Origin: a virus
Length of the DNA stretch: 38,813 nucleotides
IMG/VR virus record: IMGVR_UViG_3300021963_000294
Location: 1 to 38,813 of that record
Reading direction: 5' to 3' (one strand)
A model generated the notes under the pieces. The model did no database searches and was not told the DNA's origin. It saw nothing but the letters and a program-made list of their open reading frames with translations. A program made the position numbers and the translations under genes. Positions 13,376 to 19,430 of this stretch are shown piece by piece. Positions within the stretch are counted from its first letter, which is position 1, and every line of letters starts with the position of its first letter.

Positions 13376-14051
13376 CAGCCACTTTATGACCGATCCGCCA
13401 TTTGAGGCAGAGGCGCACAAAGTCGGCCGTCGCACGCACAAGCAGATCAAGACCGGCGAGTCTGCGGATTTGGACTTCGCCGCGATCACCGAAGATGTGC
13501 GACTGGCGACGGCGCGATTTGCCGTGGAAATGAGCGAAGGCTGGGCCATCGTCTTTTGTCAGGCCGAAGCCGTTGGCGACTGGCGCGATGCTTTCGAGGC
13601 TGCTGGCGGGAAATACAAGCGCCCGATGATCTGGGTGAAGCCGGATTCTGCCCCGCAATTCAACGGCCAGATGCCTGCCATTGGGTACGAGTCTATGCCC
13701 CTGACATGGTGCGGCGAAGGCTGGGCTAGGTGGAACTCGGGCGGCAAGCGTGGGGTCTACACCCACAACTGCAACAGCAATCGACACGGCGGTCATCCGA
13801 CCGAGAAGCCCGTCTCCTTGATGAGCGAGTTGCTGGCTGACTTCACCAATCCCGGCGACCTGATCCTCGATCCATTTATGGGCAGCGGCACCACTTTGGT
13901 TGCGTGCGCTCGCATGGGCCGCTCTGGCATCGGGATCGAACTGGACCCACGTTACTTCGACATCGCCTGCCGCCGCATCGAGGCCGCCTACAAGCAAGGC
14001 GACATGTTCCGCGAGCCGCCGCCAAAGTTCAAGCAGGAGGCGTTTCTGTGA
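13299..14051 (+). CDS. DNA amino-methyltransferase, cassette copy 1
   Basis: 250 residues. Catalytic motif IV is TDPPF (31-35) near the N-terminus and the SAM-binding motif I DPFMGSGTT lies near residue 191, the order of beta-class N6-adenine/N4-cytosine methyltransferases. DPPF is less usual than DPPY. The C-terminus IEAAYKQGDMFREPPPKFKQ is shared with the next methyltransferase although the middle differs, so target specificity probably differs. ATGA with the preceding gene and GTGA with the following one. Confidence 0.9.
   Translation: MREEVIGDCRLILGDCMAILPTLGKVSHFMTDPPFEAEAHKVGRRTHKQIKTGESADLDFAAITEDVRLATARFAVEMSEGWAIVFCQAEAVGDWRDAFEAAGGKYKRPMIWVKPDSAPQFNGQMPAIGYESMPLTWCGEGWARWNSGGKRGVYTHNCNSNRHGGHPTEKPVSLMSELLADFTNPGDLILDPFMGSGTTLVACARMGRSGIGIELDPRYFDIACRRIEAAYKQGDMFREPPPKFKQEAFL
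13965..14040 (+). repeat. Right flank of methyltransferase cassette, copy 1
   Basis: 76 bases matching 14725-14800 with four differences, all at silent third codon positions. Encodes the shared C-terminus of the two methyltransferases and the AGGAGG ribosome site of the next gene. Confidence 0.95.
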
Positions 14052-14155
14052 TCGAGCCGCACCTCCGCCGCTTGTGGGACGCCGTGGCCACGCTGCGCCG
14101 CGAGGGTGAAACCGCCCGTGAATACGTCGAGCGCAGACGGAGGGAGCGGGAATGA
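14048..14155 (+). CDS. 35-residue protein with RRRRERE tail, cassette copy 2
   Basis: GTG start with AGGAGG seven bases upstream; reads VIEPHLRRLWDAVATLRREG and ends YVERRRRERE. The C-terminal half matches the 46-residue protein at 13162; the N-terminal half does not. Overlaps are GTGA and ATGA. It is the second copy of the small partner gene. Confidence 0.6.
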   Translation: MIEPHLRRLWDAVATLRREGETAREYVERRRRERE

Positions 14156-14228
14156 GAGAGGAAGTCATCGGCGACTGCCGCCTGATACTGGGCGACTGCA
14201 TGGCCATCCTGCCGACGCTTGGCAAGGT
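14127..14228 (+). repeat. Left flank of methyltransferase cassette, copy 2
   Basis: Identical to 13274-13375 over 102 bases, offset 853 bases. Confidence 0.95.
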
Positions 14229-14811
14229 GGACGCCGTGATTACCGATCCTCCGTATGGGATCGCGCACGTTTGGAAAGGCGGCTTCGGGCATGGGTGGGG
14301 CAGGGCGAGGGCTGAAGCAGAAGAGCGCAATGAATGGGACGACGCCGCACCGGATGCTGACGCGCTTCAATTGATCCTGTCGAAAGGATCGCAGCACATC
14401 CTGTGGGGTGGCAACTACTTTGCCCTTCCTCCGTCCCGATGCTGGCTGATCTGGAACAAGCCCGAGCGCGGGTTCACTTTGGCCGAAGCCGAGATGGCAT
14501 GGACTGATTTTGATTCCGTGGTGCGCGTGTTTGATGCCCCTCGGTCGGAACCAGACCGCGAACACCCGACGCAAAAGCCCGTCGCGCTTATGGCGTGGTG
14601 CGTCAAGAAAACCAAGGGCATCGTCTGCGATCCGTACATGGGGTCAGGAACGACCGGCGTCGCGTGCGCTCGCATGGGCCGCGAGTTCATCGGGATAGAG
14701 CAAACTCCCCGTTGGTTTAATCTAGCCTGCCGCCGCATCGAGGCCGCTTACAAGCAGGGCGATATGTTCCGCGAGCCGCCGCCCAAGTTCAAGCAGGAGG
14801 CCATGCTGTGA
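14152..14811 (+). CDS. DNA amino-methyltransferase, cassette copy 2
   Basis: 219 residues. The first 26 residues equal those of the upstream copy, then the sequence diverges at once: TDPPY (31-35), ILWGGNYFALPPSRCWLIWN (the WGGNYF type found in many phage N6-adenine methyltransferases), HPTQKP and motif I CDPYMGSGTT near 159-168. The last 20 residues are again shared with copy 1. Probably an N6-adenine methyltransferase of beta class. The same ends with different cores point to exchange of a central cassette. Confidence 0.92.
   Translation: MREEVIGDCRLILGDCMAILPTLGKVDAVITDPPYGIAHVWKGGFGHGWGRARAEAEERNEWDDAAPDADALQLILSKGSQHILWGGNYFALPPSRCWLIWNKPERGFTLAEAEMAWTDFDSVVRVFDAPRSEPDREHPTQKPVALMAWCVKKTKGIVCDPYMGSGTTGVACARMGREFIGIEQTPRWFNLACRRIEAAYKQGDMFREPPPKFKQEAML
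14725..14800 (+). repeat. Right flank of methyltransferase cassette, copy 2
   Basis: Matches 13965-14040 with four silent differences; includes the AGGAGG used by the next small gene. Confidence 0.95.
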
Positions 14812-14942
14812 AAGAATGGATCGCCCGCTACATCCCTCACCATCTCGTGGACGCCTACTACTCTCAGGGCTGGGAGATCACGCCGCTATCCGGGCCGCAC
14901 GCTCGGTACAGCCACCTGGCGACGATGGAGGCGTGGTGGTGA
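14808..14942 (+). CDS. 44-residue protein after second methyltransferase
   Basis: GTG start seven bases after AGGAGG, in the place where the first cassette has its own small gene. Reads VKEWIARYIPHHLVDAYYSQ and ends MEAWW; Trp/Tyr-rich. GTGA overlaps on both sides. Function unknown. Confidence 0.6.
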   Translation: MKEWIARYIPHHLVDAYYSQGWEITPLSGPHARYSHLATMEAWW

Positions 14943-15283
14943 TCGAGGCGCGCGACAGACAGCCGCCGCTCATGGAGCGCGTCCACGGTGCCGTCAGGGT
15001 GCTGCGCCGGGCTGGTGTCAGTGTATCCGTGCACGACGAGGCGGCGTGGAACCAGTGGACGCCCGCAACGCTGTTCAGCGTCGGCCCGTACCGCAAGATC
15101 GGCGCGTATGAGATGATCCGGCTGGCGGCGCTGGACAATCCGGCCGTGGCGGTGATCGCCGCCGACCGGCGCCAGCGGTGCGAGAAGTGCGGCTTCCTGC
15201 TGCGGTACAACCACGCCTGCCCGCTGCCGGCGTGCCGGGAAACCATTAAGGGGAACAACACAAAGGATGCGCTCAGGCAATGA
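14939..15283 (+). CDS. Hypothetical with C-terminal zinc knuckle
   Basis: 114 residues from the third of three tandem GTG codons (14933, 14936, 14939); GGAGG spacing favours the last. The helical N-terminus (MERVHGAVRVLRRAGVSVSV) leads to a C-terminal CEKC-x9-CPLPAC with the same spacing as the knuckle in the HTH protein at 12707. The protein could share a partner or nucleic-acid site with it. No family recognised. Confidence 0.6.
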   Translation: MIEARDRQPPLMERVHGAVRVLRRAGVSVSVHDEAAWNQWTPATLFSVGPYRKIGAYEMIRLAALDNPAVAVIAADRRQRCEKCGFLLRYNHACPLPACRETIKGNNTKDALRQ

Positions 15284-15486
15284 CCGTCCGCGTCATCAAC
15301 GCTGATGTGTTCGATGGGCTGGCGCAACTGCCGGACGCATTGGTGAACTGCTGCGTGACGTCGCCGCCATACTTCGGCCTGCGCTCATACGACGAGAACG
15401 CTGTCCGCATTGACCCAAAATTGGATGCGGCAACACGCGAATGGCTTGATGCAGAACTGAAGCGGCGAGGCATCCATGCCCGATGA
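15280..15486 (+). CDS. Split DNA methyltransferase, N-terminal fragment
   Basis: 68 residues: MTVRVINADVFDGLAQLPDA, then VTSPPYFGLRSYDE with motif IV TSPPY at 27-31, typical of beta-class N4-cytosine (or N6-adenine) methyltransferases. It stops just after RGIHAR, where an HNH gene begins in another frame. The SAM-binding half is encoded separately from 16024. The fragment alone cannot be a full enzyme; it either pairs with the C-terminal protein or is an inactive remnant. Confidence 0.85.
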   Translation: MTVRVINADVFDGLAQLPDALVNCCVTSPPYFGLRSYDENAVRIDPKLDAATREWLDAELKRRGIHAR

Positions 15487-16027
15487 ACTTGGCCGGTTCC
15501 TAAAGGGTGAACACTGGCGCGCGCCTCGGCTGCACTGGGATCGTGAATGGCTTCACCACCAGTACGTCGTGCTTGGCGTATCAACGGGCGATCTGGCCGA
15601 AGAGTGCGAATGCACAGACGCGAACATCCTGCACTGGCTGAAGAAGCACGGCATTCCTAGGCGTACAGTGTCTGCGGCTCGGTCACTGAAGCACTGGGGA
15701 CCGACCGGCGAGGCTAACCCGATGTACGGGAAAACTGGTGCCGCCAATCCCAGGTTCGTGGACGGCAGCAGTCCGGAGCGGCAGAGGCTCTACGCCCAAG
15801 GCGAAGGCCGCGCTTTCATCCGCGATGTGTTGAAGCGGGACGGCTACTGCTGCCGGCGATGCAATGCGCCGAAGTCTGGCAAGCGATCCCTGCACGTTCA
15901 CCACTTGGCACCGTGGGCTGGCAACGAGGCGCTCCGGTTCTCATTGGATAACGCTGCCACGCTCTGTCGCCCGTGCCATCACTGGGTCCACAGCAGAGAA
16001 AATACCGAGGGGGAGTTCCTGTTGTGA
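15476..16027 (+). CDS. HNH homing endonuclease inside methyltransferase gene
   Basis: 183 residues. An HTH-like N-terminal part (STGDLAEECECTDANILHWL, 36-55) is followed by a NUMOD3-like GEANPMYGKTGAANPRF (78-94) and an HNH domain: DGYCCRRC (122-129), LHVHHL (139-144), N159 and CRPCHHWVH (164-172). Such proteins cut DNA at intron-less or intron-containing target sites and spread by homing. The gene overlaps the N-terminal methyltransferase fragment by 11 bases and the C-terminal one by GTGA. Confidence 0.9.
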   Translation: MPDELGRFLKGEHWRAPRLHWDREWLHHQYVVLGVSTGDLAEECECTDANILHWLKKHGIPRRTVSAARSLKHWGPTGEANPMYGKTGAANPRFVDGSSPERQRLYAQGEGRAFIRDVLKRDGYCCRRCNAPKSGKRSLHVHHLAPWAGNEALRFSLDNAATLCRPCHHWVHSRENTEGEFLL

Positions 16028-16863
16028 TCTACCAGAAGTCAGACATTCCCGACGATCTACAGAAGTTCTTCGTGCGCGCCGAGATCGGGCTTGAGCCGAC
16101 GCCCGACGAGTTTATTGCCAAGCTGGTTGCCGTGTTCCGCGAAGTGCGCCGGGTGCTGACCGATGATGGGACTTGCTGGGTGAACATCGGGGATAGCTAT
16201 GCGGCGAACCGTGGCTATCAGGTGCCCGATAGCAAGCACGTTGATGTCGGAAATAGTCGCGGCCAGAAGGCTGCTGAATATGGGCTAAAGCCCAAAGACC
16301 TGATCGGCATCCCATGGATGCTCGCCTTCGCCCTTCGCGCTGACGGCTGGTATCTGCGGCAGGACATCATCTGGCACAAGCCCAACCCGATGCCTGAGAG
16401 CGTCACCGACCGCTGCACCAAGTCGCATGAGTACGTGTTCCTGCTCACCAAGTCGGCGAGGTACTGGTACGACGCGGAGGCGATCAGCGAGCCGCTTCAA
16501 GGGGCGCCCCACGCCCCCGGCAACAAGAAGTTAGACGCCAGCCGCAACGACCGTGACTCCATGGAAAAGGTTCGGGGCGCGAACGGGATGCGCAACCGCC
16601 GCTCTGTATGGCCGATCACCACGCAGCCTTTCAGCGAAGCCCACTTCGCCACGTTCCCGCCTGAACTGCCGGAACTGTGCATCAAGGCTGGCTGCCCCAA
16701 GGGCGGCACCGTGCTTGACCCATTCTTCGGCGCGGGCACCACAGGGCTTGTTGCAGACAGGCTTGGACGGAACGCCATCGGGATTGAACTGAACCCGGAA
16801 TACGCGGCCATGGCGCGCAAGCGCATCCAGGCTGATGCGGGCATGTTTGGGGAGGTTGCGTAA
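16024..16863 (+). CDS. Split DNA methyltransferase, C-terminal fragment
   Basis: 279 residues, GTG start with GGGGGAG eight bases upstream and overlapping the HNH stop. Residues 1-30 (VIYQKSDIPDD ... IGLEPTPDEF) continue the methyltransferase where the N-terminal piece ends. Then FREVRRVLTDDGTCWVNIGD (38-57), IIWHKPNPMPESVTDR (115-130), and SAM motif I LDPFFGAGTTG (231-241). Catalytic TSPPY is only in the other fragment. The separate, well-placed ribosome site suggests that two polypeptides are made and may assemble. Confidence 0.88.
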   Translation: MIYQKSDIPDDLQKFFVRAEIGLEPTPDEFIAKLVAVFREVRRVLTDDGTCWVNIGDSYAANRGYQVPDSKHVDVGNSRGQKAAEYGLKPKDLIGIPWMLAFALRADGWYLRQDIIWHKPNPMPESVTDRCTKSHEYVFLLTKSARYWYDAEAISEPLQGAPHAPGNKKLDASRNDRDSMEKVRGANGMRNRRSVWPITTQPFSEAHFATFPPELPELCIKAGCPKGGTVLDPFFGAGTTGLVADRLGRNAIGIELNPEYAAMARKRIQADAGMFGEVA

Positions 16864-17627
16864 TGGCTGAAGCACCCATTTGGCCAGTAGCGACAGACGC
16901 CTTCATCGCGGACACCACTCACTTGGACGCAGAGCAGACCGGCGCGTACATGATGCTGCTGATGAGCCTGTGGCGCTCGCCCGGTGCCAAGCTGCCGATG
17001 GACGACAAGAAGCTTTGCAGGATGGCCCGCGTCTCGCCCCGCCGCTGGCCCGTAATCTGGTCTGTCATCTCCGAGTTCTTCACCGTGAAAGACGGGTTTG
17101 TCGCGCACAATCGTGTCACGTCAGACCGAGTTAAGGTGCGCGAAAAGATTGAAGTTGCGAGGCAGCATGGCGCGCAGGGAGGAAAAGCTAAAGCACGGAA
17201 AACAAACACTCTTGGCATAGCGGACGCTACAAATCCGCTAGAAAAAAAACCTAGCGGAACCGTAGCGGAATCCTACCAACCCATAAACCATAAACCAGAT
17301 CCAGAAAGAAAGAATCCCCCCTTGCGTCCCCCCAAGGGGGATAAGGCTCGACGAACAGGATTGCCCGATGGCTTCCCAGACGAGGCGTGCCGGGAGCCTG
17401 CGCTGGCGTATTGGCGGAAAAGGGGGCGGCTGGACCTCGATTTCGACATCGAGGCCCAGAAGTTCCGGGCCAGCGTGCGGGCCAATGGCCGGAAATACAT
17501 CGATTGGCCCGCTGCCTGGCAGACCTGGTATGCCAACGCCGTCGAGTTCAACCGGCCAGGCATCAAAGCCGCCTCCGGGTTTGGTGGAATCTTCGACGAC
17601 CTTCGCAGCCGAGGAGTGATGGAATGA
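16863..17627 (+). CDS. DUF1376-containing replication initiator-like protein
   Basis: 254 residues. Residues 1-90 form the DUF1376 domain: PIWPVATDAFIADTTHLDAE, GAYMMLLMSLWRSPGAKLP and DKKLCRMARVSPRRW. A basic, low-complexity linker follows (about 95-165), then a C-terminal domain (FDIEAQKFRASVRANGRKYI, WPAAWQTWYANAVEF) like that of phage O-type initiators. The linker-coding DNA contains iteron-like repeats (17218-17340), as lambda O contains the lambda origin. Start TAATG-coupled to the methyltransferase; stop ATGA with the next gene. Confidence 0.8.
   Translation: MAEAPIWPVATDAFIADTTHLDAEQTGAYMMLLMSLWRSPGAKLPMDDKKLCRMARVSPRRWPVIWSVISEFFTVKDGFVAHNRVTSDRVKVREKIEVARQHGAQGGKAKARKTNTLGIADATNPLEKKPSGTVAESYQPINHKPDPERKNPPLRPPKGDKARRTGLPDGFPDEACREPALAYWRKRGRLDLDFDIEAQKFRASVRANGRKYIDWPAAWQTWYANAVEFNRPGIKAASGFGGIFDDLRSRGVME
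17218..17340. other. Candidate replication origin (iterons and hairpins)
   Basis: Four copies of TAGCGGA within 52 bases: 17218-17224, 17234-17240 (inverted), 17252-17258 and 17263-17269, the last two one helical turn apart. The inverted copy forms a perfect 8-bp palindrome with the third around an A-rich loop. A/T-rich CATAAACC repeats follow (17281-17296 region), then a CCCCCTTG/CAAGGGGG inverted repeat (17317-17340). It is the most A-rich, repeat-rich stretch of the operon and lies inside the initiator gene. Confidence 0.55.
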
Positions 17628-18358
17628 ACGACCTCGTACCACTGAACATCCCGGCGCCCGCCCTTGGCACCCTGCTGGCCAGCTACCGCTATCTGCTGTT
17701 CCCCGGTGACGCCTACCAGCACGTTGACGCCCACACGCTGCTGATGCCGGCACCGGCCGCGCTGGCCTGTGTCGCCGAACTGGACCGGCAGTTGAAGGCC
17801 ATGACGCGGAACGAGGCGCTGGCGCTCACCGAACAGCTTTTGAGCTACTTCCCGCACACGGCGACGAACCACGACCCGAAGGCCAAGGCCATATTCCTGA
17901 CGGGCCTGGTTGATATCCTGACGCAGCATCCGCTCGCGGCCGGGCAGACGGCGGTGAAGTGGGTGCGGGACAACAAGACGTTCCTGCACCACGCCGATCT
18001 GGCTCAGGCATGTGAACAGCAGACGCGGGAACTGCGGATCGCCCGCGGTCTTGCCAAGGCGCACGCCGACGAGGCCGAACGCCGCGCCGGGCAGGCTCAG
18101 TCCAGCGTGTCTCCCGAGGAAAAGGCCGAGATCGCCGATCTTCTGGCCAAGGCAGCATCCCGGCTGCGCCTAAAGTCGGCCTCGAGCGGCGAACGCGATG
18201 CGTCGGCCCGCAAGTCCGCGATCAAGGCCATGTCGGACGATGAGTTCCACGCCTACATGAAGGCCGAACAGGAACGCATGGCAGCCGAGGAACCAGCGTA
18301 CCGCGCCCGCATGGCCAATGCTGGCCAGCGCAAGGTCGCTGAGCGTCACCCTCGATAA
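17624..18358 (+). CDS. Hypothetical, possible helicase-loader analogue
   Basis: 244 residues from MNDLVPLNIPAPALG, ATGA-coupled to the initiator-like gene. The first half is alpha-helical and hydrophobic (LLASYRYLLFPGDAYQHVDA; AKAIFLTGLVDIL), then a coiled coil (CEQQTRELRIARGLAKAHADEAERRAG) and a charged C-terminus. No Walker motif. Size and place resemble lambda P, but there is no recognised homology, so the loader idea is inference only. Confidence 0.65.
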   Translation: MNDLVPLNIPAPALGTLLASYRYLLFPGDAYQHVDAHTLLMPAPAALACVAELDRQLKAMTRNEALALTEQLLSYFPHTATNHDPKAKAIFLTGLVDILTQHPLAAGQTAVKWVRDNKTFLHHADLAQACEQQTRELRIARGLAKAHADEAERRAGQAQSSVSPEEKAEIADLLAKAASRLRLKSASSGERDASARKSAIKAMSDDEFHAYMKAEQERMAAEEPAYRARMANAGQRKVAERHPR

Positions 18359-18395
18359 TTCCGCTACCCGAGAGAATACCCCAGACACGAGACGG

Positions 18396-18596
18396 CTACT
18401 CAGTGACGCTTAAAACCCCGTATGCGAGCATGTACCGGATGGCCAGTGCGGCGGGGCCGGATATGCGATCCGTGTCTGTCTCGGGGTTTTCCCATCGCCT
18501 GACGGTATTGCGTCCGTTCTTTTCGGACAGGCCGAGAACGGATGCGAGCGCGGCTTGTGACAGGCCGAGTTGTGCGCGGGCGCCATTATCGCGCAC
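18396..18596 (-). CDS. HTH transcriptional regulator, minus strand
   Basis: 66 residues if started at GTG 18596 (VRDNGARAQLGLSQAALASV); upstream in-frame GTG or ATG starts give up to 110. The HTH is LGLSQAALASVLGLSEKNGRNTVRRWEN, and the tail is ISGPAALAIRYMLAYGV, usual for small XRE/Cro-type proteins. No ribosome site precedes the GTG; TATGTT lies five bases before it, so a leaderless transcript is possible. It is the only minus-strand gene in the region and could be a repressor or timing factor. The rest of the 18359-18686 gap has no other gene. Confidence 0.6.
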   Translation of the reverse strand: MRDNGARAQLGLSQAALASVLGLSEKNGRNTVRRWENPETDTDRISGPAALAIRYMLAYGVLSVTE

Positions 18597-18686
18597 GATG
18601 CAACATAAAAGCGCACCCGTTGAAAGATTTTCGGGCACGACACGCGAAACACGGGCAATATAGCCCCACAACAGGGAGGAACCACG

Positions 18687-19193
18687 ATGCGCCGGGTCGC
18701 CCTCAAGTCGATGTCCCGTGCCGAACAACGCGCCATGGAGAACGACCGCGCCAGACGCCGCGCCGCAGAGAACGCCGGCCCGACGCCGGAAACCCTCGCC
18801 AAGCTACAGCCGTCCAGCATCGACACGCTGAGACGCGCCAAGATCATCGATGACGCCCAGCAGGCCGACATGTACAGAATAGCCCGCGCCGTCAGGCTGA
18901 TAGCCTCTCCGGTAGCACTTCGCACTGCCAGCCTCATGTACATCGACGGAGGGCGGAACGCCTCAGCCATGGCCGACGCAGACGTGCAATGCCTCGCCTG
19001 GTATCGCCGATGGTGGGATGAACTGGCCGTTCGCCACGCCAAGCGAATGGCATGGACCGTGGTTTACGCCGCCGCCGTGGATGGAATGAGCCTTCGAAAC
19101 ATACAGGAAGCCTATGGAATGGGCCGCATACGCACCAAAAACCTTCTGCTATACGGACTGGACACATACGCCAGGATCAAGCGCCTCACCTAA
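18687..19193 (+). CDS. Hypothetical, possible late-gene regulator
   Basis: 168 residues with GGAGG before the ATG. A basic N-terminus (MSRAEQRAMENDRARRRAAE) leads to a C-terminal helical domain ending in an HTH-like segment (GMSLRNIQEAYGMGRIRTKN). The gene stands alone, immediately upstream of the late promoter region, the place where late activators or antiterminators often lie. No family recognised; role inferred from position. Confidence 0.6.
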   Translation: MRRVALKSMSRAEQRAMENDRARRRAAENAGPTPETLAKLQPSSIDTLRRAKIIDDAQQADMYRIARAVRLIASPVALRTASLMYIDGGRNASAMADADVQCLAWYRRWWDELAVRHAKRMAWTVVYAAAVDGMSLRNIQEAYGMGRIRTKNLLLYGLDTYARIKRLT

Positions 19194-19232
19194 GCCTCAC
19201 AAACACTTGATTATGTTAAATCACAAGGAACA

Positions 19233-19261
19233 TTGACCGAACAACCGCACTAACGTATCGT
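19233..19261 (+). promoter_or_regulatory. Candidate late promoter
   Basis: TTGACC at 19233-19238, a 17-base spacer and TATCGT at 19256-19261. It is the best sigma70-type match in the 237-base gap before the late block. The predicted start near 19268 would leave a leader of about 160 bases. Confidence 0.5.
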
Positions 19262-19379
19262 TTCTGTTAATCGGGGCACTGCGCCCGAGGGGAATTCACC
19301 CCGAATCATGCGCCCGACGCATATCGCACAAGGCTCCGGTATCGCCAAACACCGGGCGAACACCGAAACAATCCGAATT

Positions 19380-19418
19380 TGATATAAAAACCCACGGCGT
19401 TTTCACATATCGCCGTGT
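19380..19418 (+). promoter_or_regulatory. Extended -10 and hairpin before pectate-lyase-like gene
   Basis: TTGATATAAA at 19379-19388 reads as an extended -10 (TGnTATAAA) without a good -35. Next comes a perfect 7-bp hairpin, CACGGCG (19393-19399) and CGCCGTG (19411-19417), followed by TTTT and then the GGAGG site of the next ATG. It may be a leader stabiliser, an attenuator or part of a second promoter. Confidence 0.4.
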
Positions 19419-19430
19419 TTTGGAGGCATC

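Noticed and set aside
13299-14811. Assembly duplication of one methyltransferase
   Set aside because: The cores differ completely between the repeats and the right flanks differ at four silent sites, so two true copies are more likely.
15476-16027. Intein splitting the methyltransferase
   Set aside because: The interruption begins in a different frame after a stop codon, and there are no intein splice blocks (Cys/Ser start, HN end).
19287-19310. GGGG/CCCC palindrome as a terminator
   Set aside because: The stem is only four pairs, without a T-run.
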